DNA of 64,000 nt from Nymphaea colorata (GCF_008831285.2 NC_045145.1:24366802-24430801); one strand, 5' to 3'. Shown: positions 11,196 to 23,659, numbered from the stretch's first letter. Notes: generated by a model not told the origin, from the sequence alone. Program-made: numbers and translations.

Positions 11196-11268
<73 letters not shown>
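11196..11268. repeat. (TA)n microsatellite
   Basis: About 36 TA units. Confidence 0.95.
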
Positions 11269-11269
<1 letters not shown>

Positions 11270-12625
11270 CCAGCAAAGCAATGCTGATTATATTATTTTG
11301 GGGCCCCAAAACGATTTAATCAATATGCCCCATGTTTTGACAAGCAGTTGCCTTAAGTTACAAGAAAACAACAGCTGTCATTTAAATTTTCGGGTGGATT
11401 CGGGTTGTCTTTTTTGTTAAAATCAGAGACATGTTCTAATTGGGAATTAAACAAAATCAAAGTTCTTTATGCTATCGATCTGTCAAGCATTGTGATTCAC
11501 AAACTATTTGGCATTTCCTTCTCAGTTCTCACGAAACTTGTTGATTAAGCAGATTATATAATTCATTGGTATGCATTCCCCTTCTTCATTCTCAAAGTAA
11601 AAACAATACCCGAAGTGTTGGCGACAGATTAACCATTGCATCATCGTTTGCATCGAGTTCTTGAGAATTGGAAACAGCTAGATATATATCCAGTGATTTA
11701 GTAACATTTTAACATGGGCGTTTTGCACGTCGTTTTTATAATATCATACCCTTTCTTTTCGAGAGTAATCAAACTTAGTTGGCCCAGCCAGTGAGTCAAG
11801 AAATCAGGATGGCTTTGCCTCTCGCTAGTGACTCGGCGAATCAACTCGAACAAGATCGATCGGTTTATAATTCTTTGTAAAATTGTTTGAATACACCGAA
11901 AAGGGTTATAACCGGTGGAACCGTGTGGAAGACTTCCGCCAAGTGAGGTGTCGGTGGACTATCTAGAGCCCAAGGCATCCTTGGAGTTCAAGAAAGCCCC
12001 ATTGATGCAATAGCCACCGCCGCTGTTTTATTTGATGCTACTAACTGAGTTTCTGACCGTCGCAGCACCAGTAACTTAGCGTAATCTCTCCTCGCCATAA
12101 TCGTCCTAAGGCAGCGAGGATATGGTTGTATTTATAGCACCAACATGGGCTCGAAAGCTATACTAATTTGTAAACGAGTAGAGCTCAGGCTCAAACGTAT
12201 GCTCGAAACGTTTAGTACGATGAGTTCAAGGTGCAAGAACTCAACTCGTTTAAACTTGACTGGGTCGGCTACGTAATGAATGCTGAAATATGAAGTTTGA
12301 GCTGAGCTTAAGCTCCAGCGTTTTGAGTTGACTGTACATTGAGCTGGACCAACTCAAGCTCACTTCGACTCAGTTGCAACCCTACCTACTGTGCTGCGAC
12401 CTCTGCCGCTGTTTCTGGCGCTAATTTAGCGGCAGAGCTGTAACCTTTTGTCATAGTGACCAAATGGGAGGTATATAAACTCCATGTTAGATCTCAACTG
12501 TGCCAACTTAATTTGACTTCTATGGCTGCTTCAATTGAACAGAATGGTGGATGGAAAGTAAGGAATGAAGAACGAAAAATGGCATACATGTACAGTTCCG
12601 CTATGAATCAGCGACGATTGTTTAC

Positions 12626-12860
12626 AACTCCTCTAATGTCAATTTTCGGTGTAGTCAAAATGGTTTTCCCATCCTTAATATCAAGAGAGAGTCGGAATGG
12701 ACGTGACTCTTGAGGAAGCAACCCTTCATCTTTCCATAACTCCTCTGAATGTCAATTTTCGGTGTAGTCAAAATGGTTTTTCCATCCCTTTTTATATTAT
12801 ATCAAGAGAGAGTCGGAATGGACGTGACTCTTGAGGAAGCAACCCTTCATCTTTCCATAC
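12626..12860. repeat. Tandem duplication, two units of about 112 and 123 bases
   Basis: Units 12626-12737 and 12738-12860 share GTCAATTTTCGGTGTAGTCA and GAGAGAGTCGGAATGGACGT. The second unit has a short AT insertion (TTTTTATATTA). They are nearly identical, so the duplication is recent. Confidence 0.9.
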
Positions 12861-12861
12861 C

Positions 12862-12904
<43 letters not shown>
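12862..12904. repeat. (TA)n(CA)n compound microsatellite
   Basis: About 11 TA units followed by about 10 AC units. Confidence 0.95.
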
Positions 12905-13458
12905 CTTAAATTGTAAATTAATTTCTTAAGTTAGTTTATCTAAATTATATTTCATAACTCTGCTTAACCGTTAAGAGAATGTCCATACCTTATGGCCACA
13001 CTCTTACATCCTTAATTATAAATATTGAACTAAAGTTTTTTTCCCACTCCTTGCAAATTAATTACCTTGTGATATCTGCCTGTTGCTGAATGATTTCAAT
13101 AAGGAACGGCGTACAGATCTATTGCTTTTAATAATTTGGATGGAGAACTAACTTGTTGGCTAGTACTAGACTTTATCAACAAAAGGCTGATGAGTAGGGA
13201 TGAAATTTTGGATTTTCGAGTTCAGTGTGGTTAAGATCAGTTGATTTCATCAGGTTACTTTCAATATAATCTAGAGGCACCCAGAGGCTGAGTCAAGGGA
13301 GAAGCATGCCTCCACCCCCTCACCAAGCACCCTATATTTTTATTTCACTCTGGTAAAATTTTGAAACTATAATTTGACTCTTTTTCATGGAAAAATATTT
13401 ATCATTGCCTCTGGAGGCTCCCACCGAAAAAATGTTGGTAACTAATTAATGCATATCA

Positions 13459-13569
<111 letters not shown>

Positions 13570-14324
13570 CTTTAAGAATGTGATATAGTAAATTGCATAC
13601 GAAAAGGAGACCGAGAAATTAGTCATGTTGAAGTTACTTATAAGTTGATGTATCCATGACCAGCTATAAATTTTCATTTATTTCATGTTCTTGAAGAAAT
13701 GTGCATGTCAATATTAGTAACCGGCAATTTGTTTGCTCACTATTAATGTACACGTACATGTATTGCCTGCATGCCCATACTTTTCATTTTTATGAATTGC
13801 AAAAGGGGCCAATATGAGCAGCACTATGTGGGGTAGTTTTATATTTTCATGCAAGCATGCCGTTTATTAAAAAATGTCACGTTGTTACCTATAAATAATA
13901 AACACTACTATGAGGTCATATGCTGAATGAGTCCCACATTTCGGTAGGACTCGGGGAAGAGTGAACTGGGAATGCAAGAACTGCACCAAATTCTAGGCAC
14001 TTAAAAAATTATATTCTTTTAACTCTTTTTGAAAAACATTCTTATGGGTGTCGGTATTCATGTGAAAAACCTTGGAAGGCTTCAGGATTATTTTATTGCA
14101 TGTGGAAATAAGATTTATATTTTACAGACAATAACTTATAAGTATTAGAAAATGAACTAATGAAACTAAGTGCCGTAAGATATGACGGCGAGATCCGATC
14201 TCTTAGTCGTAGATTAATGTGCATCGTGTCCCTTCCAATACGGTAAGGCCATCCAGATGTTGATTAATTATTTTTATCGGAGAGAAGATGTGATATCATG
14301 ACCGTACCATTTGAATTGGTTGAT

Positions 14325-14355
14325 CCTCTTTTATGAACGTAGACGCTTCATGGAG
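14325..14355 (+). promoter_or_regulatory. Conserved upstream module of plus MT genes (copy B)
   Basis: The same 31-base element as at 6274-6304, with G for A in the middle and TGGAG at the end. Confidence 0.55.
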
Positions 14356-14513
14356 CAAGGAACATTACATTTCTATATATATATAATTATTAATGAGTGG
14401 AAGTTGGTGGGAAAACTGGTAGTGATAATTAAGGTAAAAAAAAATCCAGAAAAGTATTGGTTATCGCTGAAGTGACGATCACGTTTTTGGCTTCAGCTCC
14501 TTCGGTATTGCTC

Positions 14514-14630
14514 TATATAAAGAATGGAGCCTCACGACGTAGGACTACAAGGAGATCAATTGAGATTAAGCAAAGAGAGATCAGACAGAATCAGGGGAAG
14601 GGCAACAGGGAGATCAACGCAAAAAGAAAC
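14514..14630 (+). promoter_or_regulatory. Core promoter and 5' leader of plus MT gene B
   Basis: TATATAA at 14514-14520, then GACGTAGGACTACAAGGAGA (14536-14555) and an A/G-rich leader to the ATG at 14631. Confidence 0.8.
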
Positions 14631-14694
14631 ATGTCTGGCTGCGGTGGCAACTGTGGATGTGGCTCTAACTGCAAGTGCGGTGGAGGGTATACAA

Positions 14695-14742
<48 letters not shown>

Positions 14743-15260
14743 ATCTGTCTCTTATGCAGGTTTTTCTTTCTTTCCTTCTATTCTTGTAAAATCTCACTCT
14801 AGAAAGTTTAGTTTTGTATCCATGATTGTGAAGAATTTTGAAGACTCACAAAAAAGGTTGTTAAAATTATTGATTGTCAGATTGGGATTCATCAGTCCCA
14901 ACCTTGTACGAGTGTGAGTGGGATGTTACAATTCTTGCTTTTGGGCTTTGATAATAAATGACCTCGCTGTACAGGTGCAAGATGTTTCCTGATCTCACCG
15001 TTTCTGAAGCAATGGGTGCTGAGATCTTGATTTCTGGAGTTGCACCGCTTGTTCGGTATGTCCTGCTCACCTCCTCTTCTGCTTCGTATGGTTTTACTGT
15101 TCTTTGTTCCCCCCTTAATTCCATTGTGTCAATGAATTTTGTAAATTTGGATGAGTGCAGGCGTTTCAGTGGAGTATTGGAGATGGTTGAGGAAGGACAT
15201 GATGTGAGTGAAGGGTGCAAGTGCGGTAGGTGTGGCTGTGACCCTTGCACCTGTAAATGA
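14631..15260 (+). CDS. Type 2-like plant metallothionein, 78 residues (plus gene B)
   Basis: Three exons: 14631-14686, 14975-15055 and 15161-15260; introns of 288 and 105 bases. Exon 1 encodes MSGCGGNCGCGSNCKCGGG, exon 2 CKMFPDLTVSEAMGAEILIS and then GVAPLVR, exon 3 ends GCKCGRCGCDPCTCK. The order (Cys-rich N domain, CKMxPD, a spacer with GVAP, and a terminal six-Cys domain) is that of plant type 2 MTs. Unlike canonical type 2 it lacks the MSCC doublet and the CGGC turn, so the N domain has six cysteines. Intron 1 begins with a 44-base CT repeat. AATAAA is at 15323-15328. All key residues are present and the promoter is the best of the three, so this is probably the main functional copy. Predicted role: Cu/Zn binding and redox buffering in the cytosol. 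Confidence 0.92.
14697..14740. repeat. (CT)n microsatellite in intron 1 of MT gene B
   Basis: About 22 CT units just after the splice donor. Genes A and C have only a short CTCTCTT here, so the expansion is specific to this copy. Confidence 0.95.
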
Positions 15261-15328
15261 TGTCTCTTCTGTGTTCCGGGTGACCTGAGGATCACGACAA
15301 AGTTTATGTGTAGTTTGCTAATAATAAA

Positions 15329-15484
15329 TTGGCCATAGGCGTTTCATGATCATCTAGGGCACCATGCCCTGGCCTAGCTTGTGTGCTTGCTTGTCTCCCA
15401 TGTGAAAGTTATTGTGTCTGCGGTTGGAATCTGAATCATGTAAACATAAGTGTGGAATGAAATGATTCGTTTCTGTGCTAATTA

Positions 15485-15517
<33 letters not shown>

Positions 15518-18446
15518 GCATCTTTTTTTTGTGAGGTTCGTAGAAATATGCCAAGGCCGTGTACCTAATCAGTCGTGTTTTCAAATTAAGTATAAATTAT
15601 TATTCCTGTTTTTAAGAAAAAATTATTAATTAAGTTAAATACGAGAACTCACAATAAGTGTATATCACGACCAGGGCCAAATCTCTGTGTAGATTATACA
15701 AAAGGCTCCCAAAGTTTTGGTAAATAAAAAAAACTGCTCCAGTTTTCAAACATTGTCAGATAGAAAGAAGCAGGTTATATGTTATTGCGTATAACAATGG
15801 ACCATATGTTATAGATTGGAACTGCCAAAAAAATGATATGGGTCAAAAAATGCCCTGTAAAATGAACGAATACTTCTTAAATTTGAACTGTAGGAACATG
15901 GTTTTTGTGTTACGGCATGGCACAGAATCATTCTTCAAGATAGAAACATTAATTTTTTACATGAAATGATAAAGTACTTCTCATAAAGGACTCTTCTCTT
16001 GGGTTTGAAGATATTTTTTTTTCCTTGGGAAGGCAACTTTTATCATTAATTTATATCAAAAGTTAATATTTTTTTGTCATTTATTGGCTGATTATTTATC
16101 CAAAAAATTGACCGTTGGTCATTTGTCTGTTACTTTTAAAAGTTGATCAGTGATTTGTTATTTATCCAAACATTGGTCGCTTTTTTTCTTGTAATTTTTC
16201 AAAAAAAAAATCTTTCTCAATGGCCATTTTTCGCATCCCATCTCAAGTTTTCAAAATAAATCACCTTAAAACATACTTAGTAATGGAAGCATATTGTTGT
16301 AACGTGAAGGGGTTATTAAAAGACCCTTGTCAAGTAAGAAGTCTTTGAAGAGCGCCCTTGTGAACTACTAATGTACTCTTTGATGTTGTATGCATATCAG
16401 CCTTCTTTGAAGGACAAACAACATTGCTGAGGCACCAAAAGAACAAGCTTCATTGATGTGGTGGATCAAGCTAGCTTTACAGTATTAATTAGTGGCTTTG
16501 GGTTTGGTAGTCTGAAATATTGATTCTAAAATTGAGAATGACCTATTTGATAAAACATGAATTAAATTTCTATAATTGAGTAGTTAAGTCATCATTACAT
16601 GTGCCCTAAAGAGCAACAAAAGAATTTTAAAATTCTGGAATTATAATTCCACCCCCATGGTAGAATAAGCTTTTCAAGAACCGAGGCAGGGAGAATCCAG
16701 GATGGAAACCAAGAACACGGGTGACTACGACGCATGGATTTGATCACCCGCACAGCTCTTGAGAGACCATGAAGCGGTTTTTGATTTTTCACATTGAACA
16801 ACAAGCTGCTCACAGCCGTCTACCTACAAAAAGAAGAAAAGAAGTCCAATCCAGCCAAGATGATCAAGAATGCAGGAAGACCTATTATGAATTATGATCG
16901 TCCCGCCTTGAGAGTGATAGGCTTGATAGTTGGTCAGGTTTGGAATGCCTATAAAGGTAGGTAGGGTAGGGCCGAAGTTCGCGAAAGCGAAGGTAGATAG
17001 GTTGCTGCCCACCGTCTTGACCTTTCAAAAAAGTCCTGACCTGTTTGGTATGGTGAGTACTAATAACATAAAAATGAGTCTTGACCTTTTCAGAAAGTTC
17101 TGACCTGTTTGGTATGATGAGTACTGATGACATACAAATGAATCTTGATGGTCATTCCTCAATCATTCTTATTAGTCCTGACCTTTCAGAGTCTCATTTG
17201 TATGTCATCAGTACTCACCATACCAAAAAGATGAAGACTAATGAGTCTTGATGGTCATTCCTCAATCACAATTCCAGAATTTTGATTGAAGAATAAAGTT
17301 ATAATGCCAAAATCAATATTGTTTATTTGATAATGCAATTCCTATAATTTCGGCCCCATCAAAAACTGCCATTAACAACAAATTTAGCTAAATGCAAAAA
17401 AAAAAAAAGAGAGAGAGAGAGAGAGGGAACAGGAATGGGTTTTTGAGATTTTGCCTGGTCCCGGTGAGGATTATAAACAGCTTCATAGCCAAATCTTAAT
17501 GGCCATGAGCTTCCTTTTCTAAGCTCAGTATGCTCTCTTCTCATGCAAGATGAATCGATGCCAAAGGCTATGAGCATGCTTGTTGAAAAATAAGCATGAG
17601 TCAATCCATGCTGAAAAGTTGCTTTCTTTAGCACTTCTCAAGCTCAAGACGCGGGCAGTAGTAAAAATCAAAGGCAAAAGCTCAATGACAGCAAGAGACC
17701 CAAGTGCTCACACCGCAGAACACATGCAGCAAGGAAACTGTGCGGTTTTTGGTTGGTAATCCAAAGAAGGACGTGAGTCAACAGCTCAACAACTTCAATC
17801 AAAACTGGACGAAAACTGAGAAAGAAAGCAACGCTGCCCTGGTGGTTATGTGCACCCAAGTGCACAGTCCCCGCGCATGACATGTGTTTTCTTGACTCAC
17901 TTACAAGAGGCCTCTGACCCATTTCTAAATGTAGGTGTCATGCAAACAAGCATATGCACGAAGATATGCATGTACCAGCTTTGGCTCAGGCCAACTCTGC
18001 CAGATCTTCTACCAAAAAGAGCATAAAACTAAGCAATAAGTTGATTAAATATGAAAGCTAGCTCTTATAATGTTGGATTCTCGAAGATTGTCTGGACAGA
18101 AGATGTTGGATAATGAAATCCATTGACCACAAACAGATCTAACGTTACGGCCAAAATTTGTGGCAACTTTACAACTTTTTCTCAAAGTGACCACATGCAT
18201 AATGCATTCTCATAATTAAACTCTTGTGTTGTGTCATGAGAGGAGAGGGTGTGGAAGGCCATATTAGAATTTGGTAATATATTATTTATGTGACAAGAAT
18301 GACAATATCCACAAAAATAAGATCGAAAAGCAAAAGGATAGAAAAAGTCTTCTTGATTCTTGGTCAAATTTGTGAGAAAAAAAAACAGAACCAAATTTTA
18401 TAAATATACAAAAAAACGAGACCATTTGGGTAAAAGACAAAAATCA

Positions 18447-18479
<33 letters not shown>
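15329..18479. other. Gene-free stretch between MT genes B and C
   Basis: Up to about 16265 it is the duplicated 3' flank of gene B, with a (TG)n(TA)n tract at 15485-15518. From 16300 to 18440 the sequence is unique in the window, with minus-strand open frames of 60-91 codons near 16600, 17360 and 17670 that I do not recognise. A small inverted-repeat cluster lies at 17020-17280. (TA)n is at 18449-18478. Confidence 0.5.
17108..17227. repeat. Small inverted repeat, 34-base arms
   Basis: Arm 17108-17141 (TTTGGTATGATGAGTACTGA then TGACATACAAATGA) is the reverse complement of 17194-17227 with one mismatch. A further direct copy of the left arm, with several mismatches, lies at about 17044-17076. 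It may be a miniature element or a stem of a decayed one. Confidence 0.85.
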
Positions 18480-18483
<4 letters not shown>

Positions 18484-18740
18484 CATGCCGCTTATAAAAA
18501 AATATCATGGTGATAGCCATATATAATATGCCATATACTGCAGGGTGAGTTCCACATTTGGGGAAGGCTGAACTGGTGATGGATCATAGCGCCAAATAAA
18601 TTGTACGCACTTGAAAGTATCTTATTTTTTAGTTCCCTTCCCATAATAAAAACGTTCTTACAAACTTTTTGTGAAGATAATTAGATTTATATTTCACAGA
18701 CAAGAACTATAAATATTAAAAATGAACTAATGAAACTAAG

Positions 18741-18748
18741 TGACGTCA
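18741..18748. promoter_or_regulatory. Palindromic TGACGTCA (CRE/bZIP-type) motif upstream of MT gene C
   Basis: A perfect TGACGTCA lies 334 bases above the TATA box of gene C. The aligned place upstream of gene B reads TGCCGTAA, so the motif is specific to copy C. The sequence is the consensus of plant TGA/bZIP sites; that it works is only inferred. Confidence 0.45.
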
Positions 18749-18890
18749 GATATGACGGCAAGATCTAATGTCGTAGTTGGAGATTATATGCATTGTGTCC
18801 GCTCAAATACAATAAGGCCACCCAGATGTACAATCTTTTTTGTAGGAGAAAAGAAATTATCTCACGACTGTACCATTTGAATCGGTTGAC

Positions 18891-18921
18891 CCTCTTTTAT
18901 GAACATAGACGCTCCATGAAG
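18891..18921 (+). promoter_or_regulatory. Conserved upstream module of plus MT genes (copy C)
   Basis: Third copy of the 31-base element also at 6274-6304 and 14325-14355, with GCTCCATGAAG at its end. Confidence 0.55.
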
Positions 18922-19074
18922 CAAGGAACATTTTATGTATATAATTAATGAGAGGGAGTTGGTGGAAAAACCGATAGTGATAATTAAGATAAAAAATTTG
19001 AGAAAAGCACAGGTTATCGACTTATCGTTGAAGTGACGATCATGTTCTGGTTCACGTCCTTCAGTATTGCTCGA

Positions 19075-19188
19075 TATAAAGAATGGAGCTAACGACGTAG
19101 GACTACAAGGAGATCAATTGAGATTAAGCCAAGAGAGATCAGAGAGAATTAGAAGAAGGGCAACAGAGAGATCGAGGCAAAAAGAAAC
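19075..19188 (+). promoter_or_regulatory. Core promoter and 5' leader of plus MT gene C
   Basis: TATAAA at 19075-19080, GACGTAGGACTACAAGGAGA at 19094-19113, and an A/G-rich leader to the ATG at 19189. Confidence 0.8.
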
Positions 19189-19940
19189 ATGTCTGGCTGC
19201 GGTGGCCACTGTGGATGTGGCTCTAACTGCAAGTGTGGTGGAGGGTATACAACATCTCTCTTATATTTGCCTGTTTTTGTAACACCCTACGTTGAAAAAA
19301 TTAGACTTATATCTATACTTGTAATGAATTTTAGAGGACTTAAAAATGAAGTTGTTAAGTGATTGGTATACAACATCTCTCTCTCAGATCTCTCCCTCTG
19401 ATACTGTCTGGTGCATTTCTTTCTTTTTTTCTTCTGTGTTGTGGCACTCTACTTTAAAAAGTTTAGTTTAGTATTTATAATTGTGAAGAATTTTGGAGGA
19501 CTTAAAGATTTTAAGTGATTGCTTGTTCCTGTCTTTATCCGGAAAAAAAACGAACCTGATATGGGGTGGATTGGGATTTGTCGGACCAGTGTAGGAATGG
19601 GTCAGGTTGTTATAATTTTTACTTCTGGTTTTGCTATAAATGATCTCACTTGCTTTTCAGATGCAAGATGATTCCTTATCTCACCGTTTCTGAAGCGAAG
19701 GGTGCTGAGATCTTGATTTCTGGAGTTGCCCCGCTAGTTGGGTACACCTCCTCTTCAGCTTCTTATGGTCTTGATCATGTTCTTCGTTCCTCCTTTAATT
19801 TCCCTTGCTCAATGAATTTTGCGAATTTGATTGAGTGCAGGAGTTTCATTGGAGTACCGGAGAAGATTGAAGGAGGAAATGATGTGAGTGAAGGGTGCAA
19901 GTGCGGCAGGTGTGGCTGTGACCCATGCACCTGCAAATGA
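19189..19940 (+). CDS. Type 2-like plant metallothionein, 78 residues (plus gene C)
   Basis: Three exons: 19189-19244, 19661-19741 and 19841-19940; introns of 416 and 99 bases. Exon 1 encodes MSGCGGHCGCGSNCKCGGG, exon 2 CKMIPYLTVSEAKGAEILIS then GVAPLVG, exon 3 ends GCKCGRCGCDPCTCK. All 12 cysteines of gene B are kept. Notable changes are Asn7 to His (a possible extra metal ligand next to Cys8) and KMFPD to KMIPY in the otherwise conserved spacer motif. Intron 1 is longer because a 121-base segment starting at the splice donor is duplicated. AATAAA is at 20001-20006. It is the product of the latest gene duplication in the array (blocks P1/P2) and looks functional. Confidence 0.9.
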
Positions 19941-21111
19941 TATCTCTTCCGTGTTTCCTGTGACCTGAAGATCATGACAAGTTATGTGTAGTTTGTTGAT
20001 AATAAATTTGGCATATAGCATTCCTTATCATCCAGGGCACCATGTCATCGTCTACCTTGTTGCTTATTCCGTCTCTTGTTTGAGTCGGAATCATGTAGAC
20101 ACACATAAGTGTGGAATGAATCTGTTCTTATAAATTAAAGTGCTATAAGAAATCAAATGGTAATTCTAGCTTTTAAGAGCTGCTCAGCTTTCTAATGAGC
20201 ATCGTGTAATTCTCATGATCAATGGTTAAGCAAAAAGTAAGGAGAGGTGTAATATGTTTTCATCTTCTAATATTAGTTCATACATTTTTCTTTTTGTTTT
20301 TCTTTTAATTATCCCTCTTCACTTTTAAGAACCTTCAGATTCATTATTCACTCACTCTATATATCTTGAGTTGTACACAAAAACATCAAATCTTTTTCTT
20401 CAGGAGGTTCCAGAATTTGTGAAGGACGTCTAATCAGTCATGTTTTCAAATGTATATGATATGTTTCTCTTTTTTTCTAAGAAAAAACTACTAATGAAGT
20501 TAAATATATATGACAACTCACAATTAATGTATACAGCCCTCATGTTTACTCTCTGTCTACATAACTCATGACCACGATCGAATCTCTACGTGTGGATTAT
20601 ACAAGAATGCGCCTAAAGTTTTGGGTAACAAACCACTGCTCAAATTTTAAATTTTAAAACATCAATACCAGATAAAAGACATTAATTAATTTTTTTATAT
20701 AAAATGATAGAGTACTCCTTATAAAACTAAAAGTACCACCCTTTCCTTAGGTACGCAAGATATTTTTTTCTGAAATTTTTAAAATGTTATATCAAAAGTT
20801 AATATTTTTTGTCAGTAGGCGGCTCATTAATTAGTTCTCTAGAAAAATTGACCATTGATCAGTTCAGTTGTTAATTACTTGTAAAATTATTTGAGCAGTG
20901 ATTTGTCATTTGTCCAAACATTAGTCTCACTTTTTTGTGATTGTTGGAACATGTTGCCCAACGGCCGGGCTGTCATATCTCATTTCAAGTTTTCAAAATA
21001 AATCATTGATGGGCAGCCAAAAGAAGCAAGTTTTATGGATGACCTCCATATGAGACCTTCTTTTCTATGACCTCAATCTTCATCATCGATAAATTGGAAC
21101 ACAGATTATGG

Positions 21112-21490
21112 ATGTCAATATATTTAATTCGAATCCGGTGTCCAATTGAACCTTTCCAAAAAAAATGAATATAGATAAAATTTTAATATCTGAATAAAAA
21201 ATGACATATGATCAGATCCACATATAAATATCTGATCATATTCAAATTCATATTCTCATTGGATTACTTTTAAATGAACATCATATATCCAATGCTCTTA
21301 CATTTCAAAAATTGGTTAGGTTCAATTCAAAATTCAGATTCAATTTGTAAAATTGAATTTAGGATATGACTGTTCTTATTCTTATCTGAATCCAAATTCA
21401 AATTTGAATGTATGATTAACCAGAAAACTAGATATGGTTATGGTTATGTATTTTATCCAATTCAAATCTGATCCATCAACATCCCTAACA
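21112..21490. mobile_element. Possible hAT-like MITE
   Basis: Ends GGATGTCAATAT and TCAACATCCCTAAC form short imperfect terminal inverted repeats. The interior is AT-rich with many ATTCAAATTC-like words, like the element at 3830-4245 and the GACATCCCTA end at 58268-58277. No coding capacity. Confidence 0.4.
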
Positions 21491-23656
21491 AATATACATG
21501 ATATATAACAGGATATCTTCCTCAAGTGACCGACTTGCATCTTTGGCGTGAACACAAATTCACATGTCCGAAGGCTTAATATAGGCTCATAAAGAATCTC
21601 TTTACGGCTCATTACATATCATCCAATATATATGAATTATGAAATAATGGATGGGCCCATTACTCATGTTTTTACCTCAATGTCCTTTTCGTGGTTATTT
21701 ATGTTTTTTTCTTACTGTTAACATTGTATCTCTTGCTTTACTCTTTTCCGTAGTGTTGTGAATTGTGAGATTTCTAGCTTTCTTGGACTCTGATGAAGGA
21801 ATATACAAGTTAGGTTAGAATACTTAAATTTTAATAATGTGAAGTATTTTTCATTTCTTCCAATGAACTATAAAAGTTTTACAAACTATGCATATAAGAA
21901 ATGGATGAAGTTACATATCACTGACTCCAGTATGTCGTACAATATTTGGATGTCTAGCTAATTCTCAACAAGATGCACATCCTGACAAGCGCTTATGAAG
22001 TTCATTCACATTGAATATTTTTTTACAACAACAATTAAACTACTCTTTTGAGCTGCACGTTTTTTCCCTTTTTTGTTTTTCCTTTTGCTTTGTTACTTTT
22101 GCATAAACACATAGAGTTTTGTTCAAATTTCCTCCCCAAATTATGAAGTATCGGCACTTTATACCCAAACAATTGCACCTAGAAATGTTACAAAAATTTT
22201 GGTTATTAATGGAAGAAGCAACTAAAAAATCAAAATATTGCAAAAAGACAGACATAGAGCCATAGCACACTTGAAGAGATCAACTTCTTGGAATCAACTT
22301 GTTGGCATACGTGTAGAATCTAACAATTTGATTTTGGGAAAAGAATCCACGAAAGTCAAGGCATTAATTATCAAGCTAAGCATGCATCATAGATGATATT
22401 TATGTGTACAATAAGTATATCTTCTACATGATCATAAGCTCATATTCCATCCATGATATAAAGCAATCTCATGTTATCTAAGATGCAGGAAGTGTTGGGT
22501 CGGGCAGGCTACTAGGTCACTAACAGATTCCAAGTTATGTTAATGATGATGGATTCACAGATTCACAAAGCTTGTGGATTTCCTTGTGTGCGGCCTGCAT
22601 GGTTCATTTTCTAATATTTACACTCAGTTATTGTGCTATAGTTGCTTTATTTTTTCGGGTGAGCTGGGGTAATCCCACTGCACCGCTGAGAATGTGAGCA
22701 CCCCTTCCTTTCCCTTGCCTCTAGAGTCTAGAGCCGTATCGATGTTAGGTAGTGAGATCTGTTTGTGCTTCAACTTGTACTGTTGTACATAGAATCCTCA
22801 GCCCCTAACGAGTCAAATCAGAAACGCACCACATAATGCACCTCTCTCAAGCTCCCTCTTTGAGCTATGCCTTGAGAGATAGTTCCTTTATCTTTGTAAA
22901 TTACATTTGGTATAAGTTTTTTTCTTCTTTTTTCTATTTATTTGCTTACACATAATGCAAGAAGTTAGTGGATTAAGATACGGCTTGTGCAATCACATCG
23001 GACGAGTTAATGAGATTGAAAATATAAAATCAAACATCAATGCTCTTTGCCCTCCCTTAATAAGAAGTGTGAAAGGAGCTGTTCACATTTCTTGATCTCA
23101 TGTTTGGCATTTTATTGAAGCCAGACCTACTTTGTACATATATACGGTTTGTATGTGCCCCACTGTTATACATCTTCTTTTTTAGAAAACTTATTTTAAT
23201 TCATTGCATTAACTGAAGTTCTTGTAAACAATTAGTTTCAAGTACGTTGAGTGCATTTATCATCTGCCAAAGCCACAAATGTGCATCCGAGTGTTCATGA
23301 TAATACATGAAATGCATTATTATTTAACGAGATTTAGTGCATTTAACTATCTTTGTATTTTTAAAAGCTTTAGCTCTCACGAAAGCTTCAATTAAAATTT
23401 CGCTAAAATTGACCGTTGCTGAGGCTAAGGGGTAAAATAGGGAATGCGCGTCTCCCTCTTCATCTCCCCTCTCACCGTCGCAGCCATCTTGGCGAGCTGT
23501 TGTCTTCCCTGCCGGTGGCCGATCACCTGCAACTCGCTGGAAAATCGTGGAGGCAGGTATGCAACTCGAGCTTCACACTTCCCCTCTTAGTCTCCCTCCG
23601 TCTATTGGAAACGCCCATTTTCATTTTGTTGCTCAACCATCGCCCGATTTCATGAA

Positions 23657-23659
<3 letters not shown>

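Larger units (their letters stand above)
8700..11880. repeat. Duplicated block M2 (carries minus-strand MT gene 2)
   Basis: Counterpart of block M1 (4371-6280). It is about 1.3 kb longer, mainly because a part left of the gene is itself tandemly duplicated (9181-9734 and 9735-10325). Its right end is marked by sequence similar to 6190-6270; beyond that, unrelated DNA separates it from the next plus-strand gene. Confidence 0.8.
13840..16265. repeat. Duplicated block P1 (carries plus MT gene B)
   Basis: Similar along its length to 18480-21005. Shared features include the upstream GATATGACGGC segment (14182, 18751), promoter, three exons, both introns, and about 1 kb of 3' flank down to TTTTCAAAATAAATCA (16248, 20989). 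Confidence 0.8.
18480..21005. repeat. Duplicated block P2 (carries plus MT gene C)
   Basis: Counterpart of block P1 (13840-16265), same orientation, including about 700 bases upstream of the gene and 1 kb downstream. Confidence 0.8.

Noticed and set aside
14457-14917. Overlapping 80-110-codon frames running through MT gene B intron 1
   Set aside because: They read into the (CT)n intron as Ser-Leu repeats. The real exon ends at 14686, as shown by the three-gene comparison.
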